In this document: piece after piece, positions 11,351 to 20,789 of the stretch | How the letters are laid out: the number at the start of each line of letters is the position of its first letter | Position numbering within the stretch: position 1 is the stretch's first letter | Assembly: GCA_030549495.1 (NCBI GenBank) | Contig: JAUIRK010000751.1 | Coordinates: forward strand, 186,001 to 250,000 | From: Nectonema munidae | Taxonomy: Eukaryota; Nematomorpha; Nectonematoida; Nectonematidae | Reading direction: 5' to 3' | DNA length: 64,000 bases | The notes under the pieces: generated by a model | Seen by the model: the letters and a program-made list of their open reading frames with translations, nothing else | Told to the model about the DNA's origin: nothing | Database searches by the model: none | Position numbers and translations under genes: made by a program

Positions 11351-12909
11351 TTTTTGATCAATCCAAATTTTGATTGACATTTTCTAAAAAGTAGTCATGA
11401 TTATTGAAAAAATTAAATATATAAAGTGTTATGCGTTCCAAACTGTATATAATTATAAATTTTCAGGGTATTATATAATATAGATCCTAAGTTATAAGGT
11501 TAAGTACAGATAATGTCAAAATTTTGCTGAAAAATTTTAATTTTGATTGACAGTTTTGGACATGAAAGGGTCATTCAACTACCATGAAAATGGTTTCAAA
11601 AGATGCAGCTAGCGATTTTAGGAAAAGTCACAAAATTTCAGGATTAATAAGTCACCGTTACTCACTAATGTTCACCCATCGACAAATGAAAGGACACATC
11701 GTTTCCCAGCTGGTCCGTCGGATACACTTCACTACAAACTATTTTGCGTCTAGTTTTTTTCATTCGATATTTTTGTTTAAAAAGTGGGAGTGAATTTGTT
11801 TAGTGTGTGGAAATATGTTTCGTGCGTGAGTTAACCCTTTGCCATACGAATAGCTAAACAACCAACTAACATGAAATATCAATGCTTTTTGTTATATGCT
11901 TGGAAAAAGAATATTTCAATGTTGAAATACAAAAATTGTTGATGTTTTTTTAATTTTGCACTAACTTGAGTTTTTTTCTTCCTATGACCGGTCATTTACA
12001 GACAGACACCTTTCTTAGGAACATTTTGATTACGGATACTATACCTACATACAAAAATTTTACCTAAAGAACTGTTGACCTAACAAAAATTAGGCTCACA
12101 AACTATTTTTGAGTCTTTACGATTGTTATCAGATCAAGTTTAGCTTTTTTATTATTTGTTGAAAGTTTTTTTCGAAAAATTAAAAAAGTATTTCTAAATT
12201 GAATAAACTCGTCTCATCCTGGTCCTTCCTTTCAATACTTGTACGTTGTAATCGCATTTCTTCTTTCAAAAAAAAAATTTAAAAAAAATCAACAAACCCA
12301 TTCTAGAATTTATTATAATTGATCACTTAGTCAATTTTTTAATAAAAATAAAAAATATTTTTTTGTAGATTTGGACATAAAATGACTTTCTTTTTTATTT
12401 CGGATCAAAGTATATTAAATTTTTCAGGTTTTTTCTTGCTTTAACTCAAACTTTTCAGATTAGTGACTAAATCTATTCTTATTTCGGTGTTTTTAAAATA
12501 TTTGTATTCAGTAAATACAAGATATTGGAGATAACTAAGTTGCTTCAACATATAATTTTTAGGTTCACTAAATTAACTTTATAAAATTCCTGTAATTCCT
12601 CATATTTATAAGCGTTTTCATTACAAAAAAAGATTAATACAAAAATCATAAGTGTAGAGTTTATGAAAAGTCATTTTATTTCTAAAATGCTCAGGTAAGA
12701 ACTGAGATTATGGTGAATTCATTTCATCAAAAAAATATTTTGCTTTTTGTAGTACATAAACCTTACATTAAGTTTTTAACTTGTTCAAATTATCCTGAAA
12801 GATTAACATGAATTTTGTTGTATTTGAATTTTGTTGTAATTCATTTTTTTGTGATTTTCCTTACAAACTCGGGGATTCAATAAATCCCTGTTTTGTGAAA
12901 AATTGCTGT
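11351..12909. other. Intergenic, A/T-rich
   Basis: No gene seen. TTAACCCTTTGCC at 11831 is another piggyBac-like terminus without a partner. The small open frame at 11584-11793 lacks any recognisable domain. Confidence 0.4.
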
Positions 12910-13494
12910 GTCCTAGTTCAGGGACAAGGTCGATTCGGCCTAAAGACAATTCAGTCTCGAGATAATTGATTCTCTGGACAATTAGTCCTTTTGAGAAATT
13001 TTTGACTTTTCATGAGACAAGTTGGCCTTTTGAAAAGTTTCGAATGAGAGAATTAGGCCTTTTCACAAAAAAATTGATTTTTTTAGAACAATACTTGAAT
13101 ACTATTATTTATAGTTTTGACATACTCAAGTAATTTCAAAGTGTGTTAAACAATTAGAAAAAAATTTAAATGATGAATAATTGGAAAACTTCAAAATAAA
13201 AGATAACTTTCAAAAACATGCTTTCAGTTGGAAATTAAAATGATACAAAAAAATTGATAAAGCCTCAAAAATATTGAAAATAATATTATTTGTGTAATGT
13301 TACTAAAAAACTCCATTAGCAAGCTTTAAAAGGAAAAAATTAATTAATTATCCCAAGAGGCCAAATTGTCATACATGAAAGTTTTCAAAATCGGGAATTG
13401 TCGCGTAAAAAATCAAAAAAATCATCAGAGGCCGAATTGTCCACGGGCAAAATTGTTTAGTGACCGAATTGTCCATGAATCCTAGTTCCTTATA
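12910..13494. mobile_element. Foldback/MITE with GACAATTCGGCC phrases
   Basis: The ends are inverted: TCCTAGTTCAGGGACAA at about 12910 against the reverse complement of TTGTCCATGAATCCTAGTTCC at about 13474-13494. Inside each arm are imperfect 14-16-bp phrases (GATTCGGCCTAAAGACAATT on the left; AGGCCGAATTGTCC and GACCGAATTGTCC on the right) that are mutually inverted. The ~290-bp A/T-rich centre has no coding potential. No clear target duplication was found. Confidence 0.7.
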
Positions 13495-13901
13495 AATGAA
13501 ACTTACTGTCTCAAGGAAAAGTAAAATTAAAACTGGAATATAAATTACACTCGGCTGAAAAATTATCTTTATGAACATTTTATAGTAAAAAAATTATTTC
13601 TACTAAAAATCAAATACAATTTATTACGCAAGTAGAAAGTCGAAAATGATTTTCTCATTCAGCATAAAAACATTTGCCTTACTCAAAAGCAAACGAAAAA
13701 GATTGTTATGCCACAAAAAATTGTGATAAAAAATCCTTTCAAAGTATCCTTTTATTTTTATATTGAGAAAATATAAATCCAATTGCTGAGATAGATATAT
13801 GCCTTTCAGTATGTTATTATGTTTATACACTTTTCATTCAATTTATAATAAATGCATAGCTTGTGCCACTTAATCAAATGTGTAATATGTTTCTAAATTA
13901 A

Positions 13902-14021
13902 CCGGTTATCGACCACAGTCGACTTTACAAAAATGTGAATCGTCTGCGTTTTTTAATGCTTTTTAATACAAATCTTCTGCTTTATACTAAATATCGTCTG
14001 ATTATTCTGATCGATAACGGG
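13902..14021. mobile_element. piggyBac-type MITE, 120 bp, flanked by TTAA
   Basis: TTAA at 13898-13901 and 14022-14025 flank inverted ends CCGGTTATCGA and (reverse complement of the right end) CCCGTTATCGA, one mismatch in eleven. A TTAA duplication with ends beginning CC is the piggyBac signature. No coding capacity. Confidence 0.7.
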
Positions 14022-14170
14022 TTAAAAAAGGTAGCATGGGGTGTTTTCATCAAAAAGCTTATTCTTTAAATAATAAAAAGTACGCTTGCCTTGCGTGAGC
14101 AGAAAGTTTTTTTCCATGGTGTAAGGTTTATTATGCGTATTGTTATGGTGATTTTTATATTTTAGAAAAT

Positions 14171-15276
14171 GTGTTACTGAAAAAGTTTTTCTTGTCAGGA
14201 GAGAGTACTAGAACTCACGTTGGTTTCCATTGTTTAAATTTTCCGAAAGAACTTAATTGTGTTGAAACCTTGGAAAACCTTAAAAAAATTAATAAGTTTG
14301 AAGTGTATTTACCAAGAAACAAAGAAGGAAAAATTTATCTTGAATTTACGAGATTTATTAGACTTTACAAGAATAAATGTTGTATTTTACTGTTGACGAG
14401 ATTTGAAAATAGATTCTTACTTGTTATCACCCTATCATACTTAAAGGCTTTTTTCCAGTTAAAGTAGTAGGTGACGGTAATTGTTTTTATAGACAATCTT
14501 ATCTAAGATACTTTTTGGAAATGAAGACATTCATGTTTTGATTAAATTAATAATTTTTATTGAAACAGTTGAAAATCGAAAGTACTATGATAGTTCTCAC
14601 GCATCATATATTGATTTAATATGTGAGCCTACTATATTTATACCTGAATATCGAGATTTTATAAATACATCTTCAATCGGGGGTTGGGCTGTGCTCACCC
14701 TCTATGCTGCAAGTCCAGCTATAAATGCTACCTTCAAATCATTTTGTCTTCTTGTATTAAGTCATTTAAATTTATATACACCATACAATCGATTAATTGT
14801 GGGAAGGAATGTGAGAAGAACACGACTTCCCTTCTTTACACTTATGTGCACAATAACATCTAAGCCAACTGGATTTAAAAACTTTACCCCAAACCATTTC
14901 GTACTTCTTTTGCCTAAAAGTACCTTCTCTACTGAAAATATAGAAAGTATTACCATCTTTGACCAATTTTTAAACATTACAACTTTTGATGAAAAAAACC
15001 CATTGTGAATTTGGAAAAAAAGCGACAGAAGAGCTTTGTAACGAAACATTTCAAAATAGCGGTTTAGACAAGCAAAGTTCTTTAAGTGAAAACAATGATG
15101 TCGCTACAGATATGTTAAATAAATTAAAAGGAAATTTTCTCTCCTACAAGGCATTATTACATTTATTAAGAAGAAAAAATGAAAATCTAATTGAGGAGGT
15201 TCCAACCAGACAAAAAAGCAATGAATTTTTTGTTGTTAAAAATCTAGAAAATAAACACAGAAAGTGTTCGAAATAA
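14171..15276 (+). pseudogene. Broken OTU-like cysteine protease gene, probably from a mobile element
   Basis: Three overlapping or adjacent open frames on the plus strand appear to be parts of one decayed gene. G-D-G-N-C near 14470, the nucleophile motif of OTU deubiquitinases, is followed about 430 bp later by N-H-F-V-L-L-L-P (around residue 122 of the frame starting at 14538), which fits the catalytic His strand near the end of an OTU domain. GGWAVLTLYAAS near residue 48 of that frame matches the usual middle strand/helix. A charged tail follows (frame at 14986-15276). OTU domains of this style occur in transposon-associated proteins of invertebrates. The element family is not identified. 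The copy is broken in several places. No TATA box or poly(A) signal is assigned. Confidence 0.5.
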
Positions 15277-17289
15277 ACGCCTGAATATTGGGACAATTGT
15301 GGAGTATGGAATTTGGGAACTAGTCCATTCCCTCTTACGATGATGATACACGGAATCTCATATTTGCTAACCTTTATATCCATTTTCAATTATGGAATAT
15401 GGAGCCTATTGTAATTGGTTCTGCTGTTTTAAAAGTGCTTTAAAAATATGCTTAAAAACACATTTTTTATCCTGTATACGACATATCAAACTAAATGTTG
15501 CAAATTTTTGGATTAAAAAAATGAGCCTTTCTTTAACTAATATCATTTTTGGAAAGCCATTTAATGCTTCCAAAATGTCATTTTCCAAGTATAGAGAGCA
15601 ACATTGTATTTATTATAGCAAAAAAATTATTGCTCTTTTAAAAAGAAAACTTACTAACTTATGTCTATTCAAAAGAATAACTTTAAAAAAGCAAAAATTA
15701 CATTATCAAACTGGATAGAAAAAAATGAAAATCAAAGGGAACTTCATAGACAAAGGTTTGAAAGTTTGGAAAGTACAAGTCTACCAATTTTTTAGTCATC
15801 GGATAATTCTTTATTAAGACTTTCTTCTTCACAAAAAATGTAAAAAAGCCCGTGTTTTGAGAAATAAGTAAAAAAATAAAGTCCAGTGTCTTCCAATAAC
15901 CCAAAATATTTTTTAGTTGGTTTCTTGGTGTGATCACTTTTCTTAGAAAGCTGTTAGCTTTCATTATATATATACATTAACAGTAGCCCACCGTTGTCAG
16001 TATATATACATTGATAGTAGTCCACCGTTTTCAGATACAACCAACTGTAGAGCTATTAGTCGTATCAAGGAGTAAATCGCTACTGAATGACTTTACTAGC
16101 ATTTACGTAACTTTACAAAATACAATGAAGTCACTTTATAGAAGCAATTTGATATATTTATGTAATATTTTGTTCAGTCTTGTTTTCTTTCAGTATCATT
16201 CGGTATTTTTTTTATAACTTTTTATATAAAAAAAAAATTTCAGTTTTTTTATAATAAATTTTGCCAGCATTCAATGTGTTGATACAATTCAGTTTATTCA
16301 TGCAGTTTTATGCTGACATTTTCTGCTTTTTCTAGTATCTTTCAGTATTTTTCAGTAATTCTTTCGATAAAAAAACTTTTTTTTAATGTTTTTTTTATGG
16401 TTTTTACTTATATGTAATGTAAAGATGCTATTTATTTGACTTGTATATTTTTTTGTTCATTTTGTTATTTTCAAGTATCTTCGGGTAAAAAGTTCGACCC
16501 CTGGGATAAGCCTACTCAGCTTGTCTGTTGTGTGATTTTGGATTTTGAGCAGGAAACTAGGAGTTGGAGTTAAGATAACTAGATCATTTGTTAGTTCAAT
16601 ATCTCAAGGTTATCGTCTAAAAGACATTTAGATTCCATAAGAATTACTACTATGCCTATCAACCAAAACAAAGAACACAGGGAAGGTGCAAACTTTGTAA
16701 AAAAAACTGTCATTTTGGTTAATTGTTTTGATCAATTTTATCATTGAATGTTTTTCTTTTATTTTATTTATTTTCTTAGTGCATGTTTCAAATAAAGGCT
16801 TTAAAATTTTTTATTCAAATGATATAACCCCCGATCATCCCAATGTTCCCAAATTTTTTATTATTTAGACTTCGAAAACATAGAACATATGTTTATCAAA
16901 TGAAAACGTATTTTTTATTCACTTAAGTCTTAAAAGAAAAGTAAATAGCATTGAGTCGAGAACATTAAGGAGAAGGTGTGTGTTGCGTTTAGGATCTAGG
17001 ATAAGCAATGAAAGAGTAGCAAAACGTTGCATTGTTAATGAGAAATGTGTGTTTATTAAAAAGAAGAAATTAGAATGCAAGGCCGATTATAAGAATTACG
17101 GGGTCCTCCAATCTACAAGAATAAAAATTAATGTGTTCATATTTATCTTCAAACACAAAATACTTAAACAAACGTTTAAAGCCTTATAATATGAAATACT
17201 ATATATTTGATAGACAATATGCAATTTATATTTTTTTATCAGAAAGAAGGGCATTTACACACATACTACTCATTGTACACAAGCTTTAT
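15277..17289. other. Intergenic, A/T-rich
   Basis: Possible further debris of the OTU-bearing element up to about 15720 (open frame 15392-15718, unrecognised). A 34-bp tandem pair lies at 15967-16034. The rest is A/T-rich with no recognisable gene. Confidence 0.4.
15967..16034 (+). repeat. 34-bp tandem duplication
   Basis: Two adjacent 34-bp units, each starting TATATATACATT and ending CCACCGTTxTCAG, differ at four positions (15967-16000 and 16001-16034). Confidence 0.9.
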
Positions 17290-17443
17290 AGAAAAAGATA
17301 TTTTTGTTTTTTTTTTTGCAAAATATTTTTAAAAAAAAATCATGATAAATAGTGACAACTTCATTCAGAAAAGGCTTCAAATAAAAACTCCGTCACTGTT
17401 TGCGCAGGGCCCAATTTGATAAAATGGCCAGGCTTAAAACCGG
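17290..17443 (+). repeat. Dispersed repeat, copy 1 (GGGCCC family)
   Basis: Resembles 39140-39350 through GCTTCAAATA, GGTCACTGxTTGCGC, GGGCCCxATTT, ATAAAAT and TTAAAACCxGCCTT, preceded in both by a T-run and TTTTGCAAAAT. The shared right edge is near 17443. Family unknown, no coding capacity; this copy lacks about 20 bp present in the other. Confidence 0.7.
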
Positions 17444-17840
17444 CCTTCTCAATATGGCGTGGTTATATAAATAGGAAAGCTTTTTTAAGGAACAGACCAA
17501 GGAAAGGGGTAAAAAAGACTAAACATCAGAAAATGCGTTTGAAATCAGGGGATGAGCAAAATAGAGGAAAGTAGAGAAAGAACATTTCAGTTTCTTAATT
17601 AGAAAAGGGGTGTGGTGTTAGCCTATTGGACAGTTCAATGACATGTATATGTAACTAAAAAAATTCTGTGTCCTTAGGTTGTAATTTATAACGCTTACAA
17701 GGGAATGAATAGAGAGGATTAGCAATCTTATACGCCAAAATAAATAAATCTTCAAATGATCCAAAACCTCTTACGATAGTGTTTACCTTTTTTTATATAG
17801 ATTTCATGAAGTTAAACTTGATTCTCAAATAATTTTTTTT

Positions 17841-17851
17841 TTCGTGACACC
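17841..17851 (+). repeat. Target-site duplication, left copy (TTCGTGACACC)
   Basis: An 11-bp sequence repeated perfectly at 18200-18210 on the other side of the chimeric SINE insertion. The first nine bases occur a third time at 18337-18345. Confidence 0.85.
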
Positions 17852-18199
17852 TTCTTCTTCTTCTTCTTCATCATCATCTTATCCCCTAAATGGGGGTCGA
17901 TGGCTTGATCCTGTTTCTCCATAGGTTCCTGTCCTTAGAGTTTTGGATCATTGCAAAGTAAATTAGAGCAGAATTTTTACAAGCCGGATGCCCTTCCTGA
18001 CGCCAACCAGTGTTTGTATTCAGGACTGGAAACCTTTAGCCTTTGTACAACCAAGTACTTAACCCACAAGGCAGTGGTCTACTATAGTATCACCACTATG
18101 CGATAATTTCAGCCCATGAACAGCAACTATATCTCCACTGGATGCTGATAAAATAGATATATACTCATCCGCAAAAGCATAGCAAATTTTGCTACAACA
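17852..18199 (-). mobile_element. tRNA-derived SINE with a GFM2 fragment at its 5' side
   Basis: On the minus strand the insertion reads GFM2 fragment (18199 down to 18078), then SINE (18077 down to 17852). The SINE has a degenerate tRNA-like head with A-box-like TGGGTTAAGTACTTGG, the widely conserved core GGCGTCAGGAAGGGCATCC and a 3' tail of GAT then GAA triplets. The core and triplet tail resemble SINEs well known from cephalopods and other animals. Perfect 11-bp duplications flank the whole unit, not just the SINE, so both parts inserted in a single event. The triplet tail sits at the 3' end as LINE-driven target-primed reverse transcription predicts. Confidence 0.85.
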
Positions 18200-18202
18200 T
18201 TC
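18078..18202 (-). pseudogene. 125-bp duplicated fragment of GFM2 coding sequence
   Basis: Identical base for base to 19480-19604 inside the intact GFM2 frame (constant offset of 1402 bp) and in the same orientation as the gene. It corresponds to the central part of the protein around ECCSKICYAFADEYISILSA and GDIVAVHGLKLSHSGDTIVE. The last three shared bases, TTC, are also the first bases of the target duplication, a 3-bp microhomology at the 5' junction. Complete identity means a very young event or recent conversion. Confidence 0.9.
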
Positions 18203-18210
18203 GTGACACC

Positions 18211-18336
18211 TATATATTATATATATATATCCATCCTGATGATGTATCTACAATATCCTTATGAAAATTTCAATTATGGATTGGGTCTGATGAGGATCAT
18301 AGCGACTAAAAATATTGAAACAACATTAATAAAGCT
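18211..18336 (+). mobile_element. Short older insertion with CTGATGA motifs and AATAAA-like end
   Basis: About 126 bp between two copies of TTCGTGACA (18200-18208 and 18337-18345). It starts with a TA-rich tract, contains CCTGATGATG and TCTGATGAGGATCATAGCGA, then TTGAAAC, and ends AATAAAGC. The CTGATGA ... GAAAC arrangement recalls degenerate hammerhead-ribozyme ends of Penelope-like elements and retrozymes, but the stem II pairing here is poor. Assignment is speculative; the insertion boundaries are better supported than the family. Confidence 0.4.
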
Positions 18337-18490
18337 TCGTGACAATTCCAGTTAAATTTCTTAGCTCTTTATTAATATAATGAATCTGTGTTCAAAGGTG
18401 ACTAACATTTAGATTTTGAAAGCAAAATTTATGAAAAATTTACTAAGTAAAAATTAATTCCTCCTTAATATAAGATTGAAATAAAAGTTC

Positions 18491-18496
18491 TTTATT
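18491..18496 (-). terminator. Poly(A) signal overlapping the GFM2 stop codon
   Basis: AATAAA on the minus strand at 18496-18491 contains the GFM2 stop codon TAA (18494-18492). A T-rich stretch and further A/T-rich DNA follow. If used, the 3'UTR would be only about 15-30 nt. Confidence 0.5.
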
Positions 18497-20789
18497 TTTG
18501 TAGCAAAACAAGCTGCTCTTCATTTGAAATTTCACCATATTCAAGGAAAGTCATAGTGTGATGTGAATTTCCAGAAGATAACCTACGAATTCTAGAAGAG
18601 AAACCAAGAAGCTTTGACAAGCATGCTTTGGCTTTAATTGAACAAAAAGAGTTATCGTTTGCATAAATATTTGAAATAATTTCAGCTCCTCTGGAAGTTA
18701 AATCGGAAATGATATCTGAGCTGTAGGATGTATCTAAAAGAGTAATGTCAAGAAACATTATTGGTCCGTACAATTTTAATTGACATTTCATTAGAGCTTG
18801 AACTAAACATTGTGTCATAGTATACGTTATAAAAGGAAGTGCAGATATTCCTTTATTTCCTTCAAGCAAAAATGCATGTAAATTTAAATTAAAACCACTA
18901 ACTTTACCACCAAGCAAAGGTCCATAATTACAGACATTTTCCAATCCAAGGTTAAGAGCTTTTAATTGATCGCGATGAATAGCATGCAATTGTGTACCCT
19001 TTGAATAATTAATATTTACTTCCTCACACTCTTGATTAGCATCGTCAAGCTTTATTAATTCTAGCTTAATTGTAACTTTATATTTCTTGCCATGAAAGTT
19101 TTGATTTAATGTTACTTCATGAAAGCAAGAAAACGATGGAACTTCACGGTAAGCAATGCTTATTGGACCTAGGTAAGTTTTAAGCTTAAATTCTTTCAAT
19201 AGACGATCGCGAAGAACTTCAATTTGTAATTCACCAATTCCGGAGAGTATCAGTTGCTGTGTTTGTTCATTGTGAGCAAATGAAAGGCTAGGATCCTCAA
19301 GTTGTAAGTATTCTAAGGTACTTTGTAATTTTTGTTCAGATTTTGGGGATTCAGCCTCCAATGAAACGAAAAAGACAGGTTTTGGCTGAGGCAGAATGTG
19401 TACACATTTTGACATAGTTTTGTTACTAGGAGACTTTTCTCCAGCAATTTCATTCTTGTAGGCATATTTTTCAGAATCTTCTACTATAGTATCACCACTA
19501 TGCGATAATTTCAGCCCATGAACAGCAACTATATCTCCACTGGATGCTGATAAAATAGATATATACTCATCCGCAAAAGCATAGCAAATTTTGCTACAAC
19601 ATTCTGAGATACTTTTATTAACATTAAAAAACATAACACCCGGTTTGAGAATTCCATAATAGACGCGTATAAAATGTATTGGCGAAGGACTTTTCTGGGA
19701 GAGTGAAGAAGGATGGAAAATAACTTTAAAAATAAAAGCTAAAAGTTTATCTGAATTCAAATTCATTAGTGCAGATGGATCTTTTAAAGTACCTTTTCTA
19801 GAAAGAGGACTTGGAAGATAAGAATTGATAGCATCTAAAAGTAATCTAACACCAATATTCTTTTTAGAAGAACCACAGAGAATGGGCAAATAAGAAGTAT
19901 TTTTTGACGAAAGTATACTTTTTAAAACCTCTTTTATATTTGAAGAAGGAATACTCGTCGAATCCTCACATTCTATATAGAGCGATGCAAAGCTGTCATC
20001 GACTTGTGCTAATTCTTCAACTAAACAATTTCTATATTCTTTAATTTCCTTTTTGAAATCATTATAATTAATGTTAGCAATCTTTGAGATATTTTCATCC
20101 GATAAAACACAATGTTCGTGTTCTGAATTAGGATTCCAAATGTAAGCCTTTAAGTCTACTACATCATACAGACCAATTAATTTATTGTTCTTTAAATAAA
20201 TAGGAAAGTTTAAAAAAAGAGGTGATAATTTAAGTTTGTTTTTAATTGATTTAATGGATGAATTAAGTGATGCGTTTGCTTTATCCATTTTATTTAGGAA
20301 GGCAAGGCAAGGAATACAATATTTTTGTGCTTGATACCAAACTGTTAAAGTTTGTGTTTCTACACCCACAGATCCATCCATTATAAGTAAAGAAGAATCC
20401 AAAACACTTAAAGACTTTTCCACTTCATAATTAAAGTCTATATGACCAGGTGTATCTATAAGATTACAATGATATTGATTATGGCGAAATGAAACGATTG
20501 AAGAAGTAATTGTGATTCCACGTTCTCTTTCAGCTTCTAAAAAATCAGTTACGGTACTCCCATCATCAACTTCTCCGATTGTAGAAATAGTTCCAGAATA
20601 ATACAAAATGCGTTCAGTTGTTGTAGTTTTTCCAGCATCAATATGTGCAATGATGCCAACATTTCGAATTTTATCAATTGAAACACTTTTTAAAAAGGCA
20701 TACTGACTAATGCTACGCAAAGAAAGGAAAGAGTAAAAAACATTATTTAGAAAAATTTTAATAAATCCAAATCTTAGAAATTTGTGCAT
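18492..20789 (-). CDS. GFM2: Mitochondrial elongation factor G2 (ribosome-releasing GTPase)
   Basis: EF-G2mt works with mitochondrial ribosome recycling factor to split post-termination mitoribosomes, with GTP hydrolysis; it belongs to the EF-G translational GTPases and acts in the matrix. The 765 codons are close to human GFM2 (779). Residues 1-37 are basic/hydrophobic with few acids, consistent with a targeting peptide. The G domain shows AHIDAGKT (48-55), RGIT (90-93), DTPGH (112-116) and NKMD (166-169). Domains II-V follow, with EDPSL, LSGIGELQIEVLRDRLL and TYLGPISIAYREVP matching GFM2 rather than GFM1. There are no introns. ATG at 20789 is the only usable start, since the next Met is within the G domain. 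That start lies inside the end of ARV1. A 125-bp piece of the gene is duplicated downstream in a SINE. Confidence 0.95.
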   Translation of the reverse strand: MHKFLRFGFIKIFLNNVFYSFLSLRSISQYAFLKSVSIDKIRNVGIIAHIDAGKTTTTERILYYSGTISTIGEVDDGSTVTDFLEAERERGITITSSIVSFRHNQYHCNLIDTPGHIDFNYEVEKSLSVLDSSLLIMDGSVGVETQTLTVWYQAQKYCIPCLAFLNKMDKANASLNSSIKSIKNKLKLSPLFLNFPIYLKNNKLIGLYDVVDLKAYIWNPNSEHEHCVLSDENISKIANINYNDFKKEIKEYRNCLVEELAQVDDSFASLYIECEDSTSIPSSNIKEVLKSILSSKNTSYLPILCGSSKKNIGVRLLLDAINSYLPSPLSRKGTLKDPSALMNLNSDKLLAFIFKVIFHPSSLSQKSPSPIHFIRVYYGILKPGVMFFNVNKSISECCSKICYAFADEYISILSASSGDIVAVHGLKLSHSGDTIVEDSEKYAYKNEIAGEKSPSNKTMSKCVHILPQPKPVFFVSLEAESPKSEQKLQSTLEYLQLEDPSLSFAHNEQTQQLILSGIGELQIEVLRDRLLKEFKLKTYLGPISIAYREVPSFSCFHEVTLNQNFHGKKYKVTIKLELIKLDDANQECEEVNINYSKGTQLHAIHRDQLKALNLGLENVCNYGPLLGGKVSGFNLNLHAFLLEGNKGISALPFITYTMTQCLVQALMKCQLKLYGPIMFLDITLLDTSYSSDIISDLTSRGAEIISNIYANDNSFCSIKAKACLSKLLGFSSRIRRLSSGNSHHTMTFLEYGEISNEEQLVLLQK

